Assembly: GCF_020520425.1 (NCBI RefSeq)
Contig: NC_079487.1
Span: 105,062,141 to 105,126,140, forward strand
DNA length: 64,000 bases
Direction of reading: 5' to 3'
Source of the DNA: Spinacia oleracea
Lineage: Eukaryota > Streptophyta > Magnoliopsida > Caryophyllales > Amaranthaceae
Part shown: positions 22,479-35,100 of the stretch, one piece after another
How the letters are laid out: each line of letters starts with the position of its first letter
Numbering within the stretch: the stretch's first letter is position 1
Notes under the pieces: generated by a model
The model's database searches: none
What the model was told of the DNA's origin: nothing
What the model saw: the letters and a program-made list of their open reading frames with translations, nothing else
Program-made: the position numbers and the translations under genes

Positions 22479-23018
22479 GGCAAATTTGCCAAAAAGGATA
22501 TTTTATAACCCAAAATTTGCGAGAAAGGACCTTATATAATTTTTTTTGTGAAAACACACCTTAATATAAATTTTTTTGTGAAAACACACCTTAATGTAAT
22601 TTTTTTTTTTTTTTTTTTGCGAATGACAATCAAATTAAATGGAAGTTTCCGGCATTGATTGAGCTTTTTTTGCCATTGACTTGCACGTGAAAGCATGTGT
22701 GATTTTATTTTGCTAACTACACCAAAATTTCCTCCAAAATTCTAATTAAACTTTTAAACCTAAAGTTGAAAAAAATTCGAAAAAAAATCAAGTTTAAAAA
22801 TTCAAGACTCGAGAAATAAGTGTCTTTAGCCAAACTTAAGCCTCACGTGCTGCTCACGTGCAAGTCAATGGCCGTAAAAGCTCAGTCAATGCCGAAAACT
22901 TCCCTTAGGTTGTCTTTCGCAAAAAAAATTACCTTAAGGTGTGATTTCACAAAAAAATTATATAAGGTCTTTTCTCGCAAAATTTGGGTTATAAAAGGTC
23001 CTTTTTAGAAAATTTGCC
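22479..23018. mobile_element. Foldback MULE-type MITE with about 200-bp inverted arms
   Basis: The element is 540 bp. Its left arm starts GGCAAATTTGCCAAAAAGGA, and the right arm is its inverted copy, with matching internal landmarks (TTTTGCGAGAAA, GTGAAAACACACCTTA, CATTGACTTGCACGTGA) in reverse order. The flanks TACTTTAAA (22470-22478) and TATTTTAAA (23019-23027) form a 9-bp target duplication with one mismatch, as made by Mutator-like transposases. No reading frame is conserved. Confidence 0.85.
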
Positions 23019-25083
23019 TATTTTAAATTATGGATTTTTTATTATTAGTATTGATTTATGATTGATTAAACTGTTGGGATTGCTTATGAACACCAAATTA
23101 TGAGGATTCATGTGTTTAGATTATTGAAGGATGTTTTGGCTTGAAGGATTATAATTTTCAGATTTGAAGTATTAAATAAAGTGTTGATTTTTTATGATTT
23201 TAATGGTGATTTAGGGTTAGGGTTTTAGTCTAAACCTAATGAATAATTGATTAACATACTTAGATGATTATTCTAATTATGATAATCAATTATATTTTTC
23301 AGAATATTTTAAAGACTTAAATTGTCGATTTTAATGGTTTTTATAAAAATAAATTAATTTCATGCTAGGGTTTTAATCGTTCAATTGAGACTATTATTTA
23401 TTAATAAACGACTGCTTCCTAATTAATTCAAGTGTTTTAAAAGTTAATAAAGTTGCTGAAAAATTAATGAACATGAATAATAATGAAATTTCATTATTTT
23501 AATGATAGGAGGTAATTTCTAATCTAAAGCCTTGATTCACAAAGTGGCCCCCCGTACTTAGGTATTCAATGTACGTACGTACATGTCTAGGGTGACCACC
23601 GTTTTCATGAGGATTCATGTGATGTTATATCATTGTGATTCATGTGATTTGGATTATTATGGTTCATGTTTGATGTTGTGAACGAACATGTTGTATTATT
23701 ATGGATTCATGTTTGATGTTGTGAACAAGCATGTTTGGATTATTGTGGAACTATGGTTTTATTAAAAAAGCATGCATATTGTGATTATTTATGATCGTTG
23801 AATTTAATGTCAAGCATGGTGTTCAAGTATTATATGCATGTATGGGTGTTTCACATGCAAGAGATTATTTTGATGCTATTGTACGTAATGTCTAGCATAT
23901 TTTGAGCCAAGTATTCGTGCCTCGTTGCACCATTTATTCTACCCCGTTTGTAGGGTATGTTTGGGAAGTCTATGTGAATTGAATTAAGGATTTTTCGTGC
24001 CTAGTTCACAACCCGCATGTTAACAGGCATGTCGTGGAATCTCAATAGTATATTGAGAAGGAACAATGGAAGTAATATCACTTGAGTCTTGTATGTTTGA
24101 TCATAAGTCCTAATGGATTAAAAAGGAGTGTTGTTTGGTTGTCTGTTTATTAAATGCTTGTTGTTGTGTCTTGAGTTCACATTGTGAGAAAGTATTACTA
24201 AACGTAAAGTGCAACTAGAACAAGGTTCAAAATTCTTGGAACGTATATACCTCGAGTATGAACAATGGGGGGAGTATCTTACCAAGGGGTTTGTACTTCT
24301 ATTAATGATACAAGACGTTGTTTCATTTCTTTTATGCGTTGGAATTCCGTCGGTATGGTCGACAAGTGGTTTAATATATATTTTTGATGTTTGGTGGGCT
24401 CCCAACACCCTTCCTTTAGTGGATATTTCTTTTAGGCCTGTTCGAAGCTTATTCTTAATTAATCTATGAGTCAAGAGTCGAGTCTTGTCTCCATGATTAG
24501 TTGTTTATTATATGACTTTTGCATGTGGATTATTTATTGTTCAAGTGAAGAATATTAGACTATGATTTCATTCTAGCTTGTTCGTACTCAACTTTCGTTG
24601 ATTTCGTGCTTCATGTCTTTTGGTCATGGCCTTCGCCTTAATTACCCTATGACGATCAACCATTGCATTCGCGTTGTTGGGGAGTATATAGATTTTAAAT
24701 AACAGGTTTGTAGAGATAACTTGCCGGAGAAGTTATCTAGCATGCATGGGGATGTTGAATTTTGTTTACTTAAACGTACTTGGTTTTGGGCCGTTATAGT
24801 TCCAATTTGTATGGAGGTCATTAACTACTACTTAATGTTTTGAAAGTTAGTTATTTTTGTTGCGTAATTCTGGTACTACCCTTAACCGTTACCACGATGG
24901 CGATAATACTTTGGTAATTCCTTTATTTTATGTTGGAAAATGGTGTTACATCAAATATGGTGTTCATTTTTCAAATATGATACTAAGAATTTCAAATGAC
25001 ACTTTCAAAATAATGGTGCAATTACCACCGTACCCTCAGATATGGGTTTGGAGGCACATATCTGATATGAGCCTCTCCGCCCT

Positions 25084-25273
25084 CGTAACTATACATGGCC
25101 TGATGTGGTTGCAGACGTCGTTGGCACGATTCCAAAAGCTTACAAATCAGGAGTTCTAACGGATGAGATGAAGTAAAAATGGCATGTTGTGATATTTTTG
25201 CAAAAACATAACATCAATAAAGAGACAAAATAGGAAAATGACAAAAATTGTTGCTATCATATTATAAATGGTA
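25084..25273 (+). pseudogene. NB-ARC (NLR) relic, copy B
   Basis: This matches copy A at 20207-20345 plus 20530-20573. In one frame it reads DVVADVVGTIPKAYKSGVLT, the RNBS-B region of NB-ARC domains. No other motif is left. Copy B lacks the SINE found in copy A and carries a Stowaway MITE that copy A lacks. Confidence 0.7.
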
Positions 25274-25556
25274 CTCCCTCTGTATTTATTTAAGAGATAC
25301 ACTTGCCTTTTCCGGCCGTATTTATTTAAGAGATACATTTGCCAGTTTTAGTAACTTATCAACCACACCATCTAATTAAATAATGTATCTACACCCCGCC
25401 CTCACCCCCCACTCCCTAAAATGACATGGTCCCCACTTGTATTTCTTATTAAAATATCTACTCAACCCCACTTGTTTTATTACTTTATTACATTCAATTC
25501 TTTTTCTTAATACCCGTGCCCGGTCAAGTGTATCCCTTAAATAAATACGGAGGGAG
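25274..25556. mobile_element. Stowaway MITE (283 bp)
   Basis: The ends are CTCCCTCTGTATTTATTTAA and TTAAATAAATACGGAGGGAG, inverted repeats of the Stowaway (Tc1/mariner) type, with a TA duplication on each side. Copy A of the NLR relic keeps the empty site (AATGGTATTTGTTAAATG at about 20568). The same family recurs at 55403-56532. Confidence 0.92.
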
Positions 25557-25930
25557 TATTTGTTAAATGCAAATGGTATGTTTTAAATAAAAATGGTACT
25601 TGTTAAACAAGAATGGTACATTTTTTAAAAAAAAATTGGTATTGTTTTTAAAGAAAAATATCACTTAAAAAAAAGGTACTTATGTCACTTTCTCTCTCCT
25701 CTTTTTCTGTTATTTTCCTAATTTTAATTACTATTTTTGTCCTTTTTCGATTGTCCTATTCTGTGTAAGGAAATCCCTCACAAACCGTCGTCTCGATGCT
25801 CCCATAAGTTGAACTATAGTCTATAGGTGATCATTAATTTGCGGGTTAAGGTGGGTAACAGGTTAGATCTAATCTTGAAAAACCAAGCACTTAGGGCTTG
25901 ACTTCTTGCATACCGCATATTGATTTTATT

Positions 25931-26306
25931 ATTTATATTAATATATTAAAAATCGTTTGTAAGAAAGTTTATCATGTCATGTGGCGCTCTACTTCTTTAA
26001 TTCGACACATGTCATTTTATGTCATCCACATATATTCCATATATATTCCAAGATCCCAAAAATTAGAAACACGTGTGTAGTTTATACAAGGTTCGGGCCC
26101 ATGACCACTTGATTCAAATGCTAATGACTTATCAATTTGGCTATGTCATGCTACATGTTATTTTTTGAAATATAATAAGTGACGATAAAATCAATAACTT
26201 AATAAGAGCATGAGTTAATTATGATTATTTTATTTTTTTTAGTAAAAAGACACAGTTAAAGTCATCAACGTAATGACTCGAGGCATCGTGCGAGTCCAAA
26301 ATCTAG
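25931..26306 (+). mobile_element. Non-autonomous Helitron
   Basis: The right end reads ACTCGAGGCATCGTGCGAGT (hairpin) and then CTAG at 26303-26306, followed by T. The left end resembles the other Helitrons here (TATATTAATATATTAAAA), but its first bases are worn, so the start is approximate. Confidence 0.6.
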
Positions 26307-26499
26307 TTTATAGCTTAAATAATTAAATAAGATATTCTTGTAAGGATGTGAGAATTGAAAGAAGCAAGTTATTTAGTTTCAAATAGAAAAGTTTATATGA
26401 AAGTGAACGTTTTTACACAATAAAAGTCAAGTATCTAATACTCCGTATATAACTTTCTACTACAACAGACACCAAAAATGACGCATGTCACTTCCAGTT

Positions 26500-26933
26500 A
26501 GAGCTGGCAAACGTGTCGTGTCGGATCGTGTCCGTGTCTGTGTCGAATATAAACGGGTTGGAAAAGTCTCAACATTAACCCGACCCATTTAATAAACATG
26601 TCGTGTCGTGTTGACCCGTTTTACTAATTGTGTCATAATCTCTTGACAATGACCCTTTTTTTCGTGTCGTGTTGTCGTGTTTGTTCGATAAAGTTGGCTT
26701 TATTATAAGGTTTGTAACCGAATACATTAAATTATTGGTTGATTTTTCTTAATCGGTTTAAACCGTGTCAGTTTCGTGTTGAGAATCTCAACACTAACCC
26801 GACCCATTTAATTAAACGTGTCGTGTCGTGTTGACCCGTTTAATTAAACGGGCCGTAAACATTGACACTAACCCATTTTTTTCGTGTCCGGTTCGTGTCG
26901 TGTTATCGTGTTGTGTCAGCTTTTGCCAGCTCT
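26500..26933. mobile_element. MITE with AGAGCTGGCAAA ends and 10-bp target duplication
   Basis: Both ends carry AGAGCTGGCAAA in inverted order, and ACTTCCAGTT is duplicated exactly on the two sides (26490-26499 and 26934-26943). The body is filled with 'gtgtcgtgtcgtgttgaccc' type repeats. The 9-10-bp duplication suggests a Mutator-like origin. There is no coding. Confidence 0.85.
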
Positions 26934-27024
26934 ACTTCCAGTTGGAAAAATTTTCCGCCAAAAAATCAATTTCCTAAAGGTTTGTACTTTATTTTATTTT
27001 GTATTTTCTATCCATTTTTATAAA

Positions 27025-27040
27025 TCTAATATATATATAT

Positions 27041-27119
<79 letters not shown>

Positions 27120-27121
27120 TA

Positions 27122-27167
<46 letters not shown>

Positions 27168-27169
27168 TA

Positions 27170-27210
<41 letters not shown>

Positions 27211-27838
27211 TATATAAAGGAGGCACATTTGCTGAAATATTAGAGCGCCACCTAGGATTACTAATGGTTTCGGCCAATGAAAAATAAGATTTCTAATTTA
27301 TTTTTGAATTAAAAAAACCGAGTACCACGTAGATAATTAATTAGGTGCCACGTAGATATTTAAATTAACTAATTAATTACTAATATATTCAATTCCATCC
27401 AAAATCAAAAGCTCTAATAATTAAAAAATAAATCTAAAATAAAAATCATCCAAAATCAAACATTAATCTAAAATAAATTCAATCCAAAATCAAACATTAA
27501 TCCAATATTAGAGCGCCACGTAGGAAATCTAATGGTTTCGGCCAATGAAAAATAAGACTTCAAAATTATTTTTGAATTAAAAAGTCGAATGCCACGTAGA
27601 TAAATAATTAGGTGCCACGTAGATATTTTTCTTAGTTAATTATTAATATTTCTTATATACAATTTCATCAAAAATCAAACACTATAATAATTAAAAAATA
27701 AATCTAAAATGAAATTCAATCCAAAATAAAAAAATCAATTTAATCTAATATATAAAAAATAGCAGTTGATATACGTAGGTGTTTTATTTTACCGTAATAA
27801 TTTAATAGAAACCTTGCATCGCACGGGCTAAAATCTAG
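27025..27838 (+). mobile_element. Non-autonomous Helitron with AT microsatellite and internal tandem duplication
   Basis: Starts A|TCTAATATATAT and ends with the hairpin region GCATCGCACGGGC and then CTAG|T. A TA-rich microsatellite of about 180 bp (27029-27209) fills the 5' end. The rest is a direct duplication of about 267 bp (from 27241 and from 27507), each copy opening with TTAGAGCGCCAC and holding TAATGGTTTCGGCCAATGAA. Any long frame across the TA repeat is a repeat artefact. Confidence 0.7.
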
Positions 27839-28886
27839 TTGCTTATGTATGGAAAAGAAATTGGTGTATCGATTACGAGTAGATACAAGTAATATTAACT
27901 CGCTAAAAATGACTTTTGGTAATCTTAATAATGAAAAATATATTTAATCAATATTTAGATCAAATAAGCGTACTATTTTATAAATGTAGTAAATAATAAT
28001 ATTAGAATATCTGCGCGTGTAAGAGACCTATTCTAATATTAAGGGCTATGTTTTGAGCGTGCAAGGGATCAATTACTTACATAATAAAAACACACAAGCA
28101 TAATAAACGGCGTGGTGAGCTTGCTTGCGACATGTATTATCGTGCCATGTCCGCCCGTTAACATTGACGGGTCGACCAGAGTAGACTTAGCCTGCCCATT
28201 TAATGTTTTTCTTTTCAAAATTATTGTCCAAGCCCACTATTTTTACAGGTCGAGTGGACCGACTTAGGCTATGTTATGTTTGACTTATTTCAGACAAAAC
28301 AAGTTCAGAAAAAAATAAGTTTTTGAATATGATTCAACATACTCCAATTTTGATCCAGCTTTTTCAAAGATTTGGAATTTTTTTATTGGACATCGATTTC
28401 TGTTCGGATTTCCCCCCGCGGACCGGGTCGGACTTAAATCAAATTCAAGTTAAAGATGGTTGTGCGCGTATCAGATCATGTTTTGTGTCGACCCTGCGTT
28501 CTACCTACTCAAATCCAATTTTTATTTTTTTTGCATGCTTTTGTTTTTTTGTCATGTCGTATTCTACTTGTCAAAACAGCGACCCAAACCCAACACGCAC
28601 ATGTTATACCGTATTTTTTCAGGTTGAGTCGTGCCGTGCCATGTGCCAACCCCCGTGTTATATTTAATTGGGCCCACAATATTCTTTGAGCTAAACCAAA
28701 TAGTTGCAAAGCTGCGTATCAATTTGGACGTAGAACGCCGTGATCCTGTAAGTTTTGCACAGACTCGAGCTGACTGAATTGAAGGGAAAAGGAAAAGAGG
28801 CGAGTTAATCCAACACAAGCCGCAACACTTGACACAGCGGCTACAAGATCACAGAAAGTGGTGGAGAGAGAAGAAAAAAACGAAAG
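27839..28886. other. Upstream region of the HIBCH-like gene
   Basis: AT-rich spacer with a stretch from about 28130 to 28660 rich in 'gtcgtgccgtgcc'-like phrases, similar in feel to the MITE at 26500, though I could not find its ends. The last 150 bases before the ATG at 28887 should hold the promoter and 5' UTR. No gene is seen. Confidence 0.5.
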
Positions 28887-31800
28887 ATGCAGAGGTTTAG
28901 AGGGGTTTTACAATCCAGAAATTCACTTCAAAAACTTAGGTTTCTCGCTCCTCTTAGAACCTATTTAGCTCAACCTAGTTACTCCCCCCAACATGACCAT
29001 GTCGAAGATCAGGTTTTTCATTTTTTTTCTTTTTGATTTTTTCTGGGTTGGTTTATTTTGTTGTTTTTTGATTCTGTTTGCAAGTTTTAGCATTTCCCAA
29101 TTGCACATTTTGTTTTTAAATTTTAGTTTTTTTTATACTGGGTTAGTGTTATTTTTGTTTGTTTTTCTGTAATATCTGGCAGGATTTTGCATTTCCACAT
29201 TGAACATTTTGTTTGAAATTGCAGTTCTTTTGGTGGGTTAGATTTACTTTTCTTTTTCTATCAACTTTTGCAAATTGAAGCGATACCCAGTTGCACATTT
29301 TGTTTGAAATTTTTGTCTGTCTTTGAATTTTTGCAAGTTTAAGTAATACCCAATTGCAATTTTGTTTGAAAAATCATTTTTTTACGGGTCAGCTTTTTGT
29401 TTGTTTGTTTGTTCTTTTGAATATTTGACAAGTTTTAGCAATACCCAATTCATCATTTGGTTGAAATGTCAGGTTTTGGTTGAAGGAAGATCGAACTCAA
29501 GGGCAGCAATTCTCAACAGACCTTCTTCACTCAATGCCATTTCCACTTCTATGGTTTGTTCCTTTTAATTTCCCATTTTATAAAATTAAGTAAACCCTTT
29601 AACTGTGTTGTTAACTGGTGTAAATTTCTTTTCGTTTACAGGCGGGTAGGCTTAAGAGATTGTATGAATCATGGGAAGAAAACTCTGATCTTGGATTTAT
29701 CATAATGAAGGTAATTACTTGAAATTTTGTTATAATTTGTTGACCTTTAAATTTTGTCTTTGATACTTGAATTAAATTTTGAATGAAATGCTGAATTTGT
29801 TTATGAATTTTGAAAGGGCAATGGGAAAGCCTTCTGTTCTGGTGCTGATGTTGTTAGCCTCTATCAGCTGATTAATGAAGGTGGGTTAGCTTTAGTTTCT
29901 TTCTTATCAACTGTAGCTTCAAGGATGGCTTTGGTTGATTCCTTGAATGATGTTGTTAGTGTTTGTTAGTTTTTACCTATATTTTATTTGATTGTGTTGC
30001 AGGGAAAGTTGAAGAATGTAAGAGCTTTTTTAATACATTATACAGATTCGTATACCTCATGGGAACTTATGTAAAGCCTCATGTAAGTATTTTTCTTTAT
30101 TAATGTGCTTAGTTCTTGTTAACATTCTTGGTATTTCTTGGAAGATGTTTAATTTTCCTAGGATTTTTGTGGTCTTTAATGTCTGAATGATTGTCTTAAA
30201 ATTACTGATTTTGTTTTGTGTCGGCTAAGATGTGGAGTTGTGATTTAAGTCTCGATGTTCATCGTATGCAAATGTATCAATTCTATATGGATTGTAGATT
30301 ACAGTTTAATTTTGTCATGATCATTTGTTTAATGCTTTCAGATGATGAAATTCAATTTGAAGCCCAATACTATTCTATCCACTGTTGTTCATGTTGGTTT
30401 AATTGGGTTTCCTCTAATTTGCAGGTGGCTGTCTTGGATGGCACCATTATGGGAGCTGGGGCTGGTATCTCTTTTCCAGGAATGTTCAGAGTGGCAACTG
30501 ATAGAACAGTGTGTCTCCTACTTTTGTAATATATTTATCATCTTCTCCAGGTGTGATTGCATGAGTTTCTCTGTAGTTATGTGTGAGTTTGATGATATGC
30601 AGTGCATAGGTATTCAATAAGATATCTTAAATGGTTCTCAATTCTTTTCAAGATAGTGGTACATTTTATTGGTTTTGGTAACTTTAGTTACCCTATACGA
30701 AGTAATTCTTCATCTTGGTGTTTGACCAATAAAGGGTTGTTTCTTTTTCTTCTTTTCCTTTTTTTCTGCATGTCATCCAAAAGTATGTCTAACTTTATCA
30801 CACTCATATCTGATAAGCCCCTAAACCAATGTTTTTGCGAGAACTTCCCAAACCCTACTGCGGAAGTAATAGGGGTGGATATTTTGTGAAGAAATTTGAG
30901 TGAAGTTAAAAATGGTATTTGTTATATCTTTTATTTATGAAATTACATTTGTTATATCTTTTATGCCAAATTTTGGTGTAATTCTCGTCAAAAACATGAA
31001 TAGAACAATGAGTGTTGGATTCTGGAAAGTAGAATGAAAAGTGAAACTGATATGAACCCTTAGTGAATTCATTATGTTCTAGTTGATTCTGTTAAGTAGA
31101 ATTAAAAGTGAAATTGATATAAACCCTTGGAGTAAATTCATTTTCCTTGAAGCATAAGTCTGTATATTCTGTATATTCTGTTTGCTTCCATTTATAGTAA
31201 CTTTTGCAACTTAACGTGGTCTATTAAATCTTATTTCTTGGTTGTCTTCTTCTCAACTGTCACTAGTATGTTGTCTTCTTTGTGGTTCCTGAAAGGCGTC
31301 CAGCTTTCTGAAGCCTGCGTCTGTGTCCCTTCAGAGTTCTAAAGTTATGAAGTTTCTGAGTTCCAAAATTCTAAACAGTTTCCAATTTAAAGAATTCAAA
31401 ATAAATAATCCGCTCCTCCGCTTCCTTAGAGCGACAGTCCATAACTCCATGTTTGGTCACTGGAATACTGGGTTATTGTAATTTGTAGCATTGTATTGAA
31501 ACATTTCTGAACTGATGTTGTGTTAGGCTCAAAGCTTGAGTGTTGTTGAGAGTTCATTAAACTCCATATTTGGTTTAGGTGATTCTTATTTTTCGTTCAG
31601 GCAAGTAATATTGAACCTAAATCTTCAATTTCAGGTATATTCTCATCCAGAAACGCAACTCGGTTTCCATCCTGATGCCGGGGCCTCTTTTTTCCTTTCT
31701 CATCTTCCTGGTTACCTAGGTAGGTTTTTGCAACTAAGTATCTTATGTGTAATATTGTCTAGTAGCATGTACATCGTATTACTTGCTTGAAATATAGCTA

Positions 31801-32121
31801 TATCTTTCTGTATGTAGAATGCCAAGTGACTCTGATGACTTGAGAGTGAAACTCGTATAGCAATGTTGTTATAACCCAAAAAATAAAATTGCGCTGAGGG
31901 TAAAGAAATACTTGTATGGATTTTTTCAACTAAATTATAAATCATATGGACTTAACTCATTGGTGCTCCTAAAGAAGTTATGTGCTTCTCATGTTAAGAC
32001 TCTGACTCTGAAGCCTTTCTGTTTGCTTTTTTTCTTTCGCTGTCTTCTGATATCTGCATAGGACATTGCAGCTTGTTGCTGTTGGCTTTTCTCCCTTTTT
32101 CATATGTTTGTTATGCAGGAT

Positions 32122-32157
<36 letters not shown>

Positions 32158-35100
32158 TCATCCAATTACCATAGGAATGCCTAGCTAAAATCTTAAGCAC
32201 ATTTTTGTCATTCAATGATTTGATTTCATGGGTGCAGGGGAGTACCTGGCTCTGACAGGAGATAAGCTGAATGGTGTTGATATGATTGCCTGTGGTCTTG
32301 CTACTCATTATTGCATGAATGCGGTTGGTTATTTCTGCTTTGCTAATTAAGTAGTAAATTTTGCGCTTGCCTCATATTTATTGTTTTGTGATAAATCAAT
32401 ATGACAGAGACTTCCTATGATTGAAGAGCGCCTTGCTAAATTGATGACAGATGATCCCTCTGTGGTAGAAAGTTCGCTTGCTCAATATGGTGACCTTGTC
32501 TACCCAGATAAGAGCAGCGTTGTTTACAAGTAATGTCAATTTCTGTTTTTCCATTATATGGACCTGCTTACCCTTTTGTAGCTCTAAATTACTTTAGAAT
32601 CAAGCTAGTGAAATTTGGTGCCGACGGTTCTTTTATTCTGTCCATTCAGGAAATTACTTTTACCTTTGCTGTTTGATTTGAATTATGATAACTTTTGATG
32701 AAAAGATTAGCTGATATTTTGACTAGTACTTGGCTAGTTTTGGAAAATGTAAGCAGAAATTCTGAATTTTGTTTAGTACCCTTTTGTGCACCAAGAAATG
32801 TGAAAAACTGAAGGGAAGGGCCCAGGGACTCTGCGCTAATTATTGATGAATGAATTCAGTGCACTTAAGAGGGTTAAGCAGATGTTATAGGTAAATAGGC
32901 ATCCCAGATAAAACTGCATTAGCTGCGGAAAAGATATGCCTCTAACATGCCTGAGGTTTTCCCAACCATTTCTATTAGGAAACTGCACAAACAGTGCATT
33001 ATATGCAAGCTTGTCAAACATTGCTTTCGCAATGCCACTGATGGGATTTAATCTCTGGAAGTTGGTAGAATTTAGCAACTGACTCATGAAACAATATTAG
33101 TGTATTTTTTGTTGATCTGAATGCTTGTAGGATGCGTAACTCATGAGAACGGCAGGTTCTTGTGGGCCCTAGTGGCAGAAAACATTCATCAGCTGATGCT
33201 GATTCTTTTTGAACTTGGATCCTTGGAAAAAAAATCCTACCGGGCTATGTTGCTCAAACACACGGATTTAAGTGTCTTGTCTGACGCCGGTATCGGAGGA
33301 TCCGACACCCCGAACCCAAAAATTTTCAGAGACAGCGACATGGTCAAAGGAGTGTCTTGACTAGTTCTTTAGACACGACTATCATATAAAGTGTTGGAAA
33401 AATTCTCACCCTATATTATTTTAATTTTAATATATAAGAGGAGGGCACTAAGTTAACCTAACTTTGAAGTTTTTTTATTTTACTTTATTTCTCCTCTACC
33501 TTTGCCATTTCACTCACCCTTCTTCCCCCTCCTATCCTCCATAACTCCATTAAAAGTTTCAATGTCCAAAGCTTTTTTATCCGGGTAACATCCGTTAGGA
33601 CTAATTTATTCACCAATGATGCTTTATCTTCATCTTGGATACCAAAGTTGAACTTTTTGATTCTCTTTTTCTCTTCTCCTCTCATCCCGACGCTTGATTT
33701 CGGATCCTTTATCCGACACGGGTATTGACACTTCCTCACCTGTAGAGTGTCATGTCAATTGTCGAGTGTCATCCGCATCTCGTGTCGACACCCGAGTCAC
33801 CCGACACCCACGGTCAAACAGGATATCGAAGAAACATAGTTACCGACACATACCTAGGGTAACTTTGTTGCTTGATATTCAAATTCTTCCCAAAAATAAA
33901 TTGATTCATTCTTGTGTATTGACTGGCTACTCGATTGGACAAAGATGATTTCTAGAGGAGTTGCTAAGTAGGAGGGGGGAATGTGATGTTTTTCTGTTGT
34001 TTGTCTGTATTTTATCCTTTGTTGGCTCATATTATCTAGATGGATATACATCTAAATTTCAGATTGAAATATTTCCAAATGAGAAAGATCTTGTTGCTGT
34101 TGTTTGGATGTGTCGATGTAAAAATTTTGCCGTCTCTTCTCTTTTCTTCTCACGTACTGATGACAATTAAATTATGCAGAATTGAAACAATTGACAAATG
34201 TTTCAGCCATGATACCGTTGAGGAGATTTTTGATGCTCTGGTAAGCATAATATCTACTTGTTTTTCTTATACGAGTATCAATTTGCTTCCCTGCTGAGCT
34301 CTTTTCTGTTCCTTTGTGTGGAGTAGCAGTCTCCTGTTCTTTTCCGAGGAAGGGGAATTTTAGCCGACTGTCTGACTGTTATGAGAAGTGATAATTGCTG
34401 TAAAGTTGTGAATTATCTGTTTTTAACTGCATCCTACAGAGCTATACAACATATGCAAGGTTGTGGTTTGGTGAAAAAAGAATTTTCTTACTTTGCTGCA
34501 AATACGTCCCTACATTAAAAAAAAAAAGAAGCTCTTAAACAGTTCAATTAGGAAACACGTTAGTGTTTTGTCTTATTATTGTGTTTTTTGTCAAACAAAT
34601 TTGAAAAAAGAATGTAAGATTAGTCATAATAAACAATAGACTAAATTCCCAGCAACATTAGTTAGATAAATAGACATTTTTGTGATTATTCTGGAACCTT
34701 GTTGGTGGCTCTGAACCAGTGGTACGCTTTGTATGGTTTACCTCACTACATTTTTGTCAGTGGGATCTTGCATTTATGTGTATCCAGAAACAGTAACTGT
34801 CTTATGATTGTACAGAGTGTACAAACAGTGAACATTTGTTGACGTTATGGGGTTTTGATTTGTCATAAGTGATTAATGAACTATTGAATTTCTTAGTAAT
34901 CCTCGTAAAGACATTCGTCACCGAACAAATCCCAGATCTACACCAACCAGGTGATCTAGAGTGTCTGCTTTTGTATAGTATTTCCCTGTCCCTTTTTGTT
35001 TAGCCTTTTTGTCCTTGGTATTGAGGTTACAAAAAAGCCCTTTTTTGTCTTTTGTAAGGACAGAAGTAAAAAAAGCAGTTGGCTGTATTATTTCTCTTGA

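Larger units (their letters stand above)
21530..24850. mobile_element. Probable solo LTR of a Ty3/gypsy-like element, degenerate
   Basis: Begins TGTAACACCCCGACAATTCT and runs for roughly 3.3 kb without any gag, protease or polymerase coding. It contains phrases I recall from long plant LTRs (GCAGCGGAAAAC near the left end; a stretch with 'tctagggtgaccaccgtttt' near 23590). A C-rich block at 21997-22400 and internal tandem repeats (about 23600-23760, unit about 60 bp) are part of it. A MULE-type MITE sits inside at 22479-23018. It looks like an old solo LTR; the right border is a guess. Confidence 0.4.

Noticed and set aside
26884-27243. Long frames of alternating Ile/Tyr on both strands
   Set aside because: They are translations of the TA microsatellite inside a Helitron, not genes.
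28323-28818. Overlapping frames on both strands before the HIBCH-like gene
   Set aside because: No motif, no splice support, and the region resembles repeat interior.
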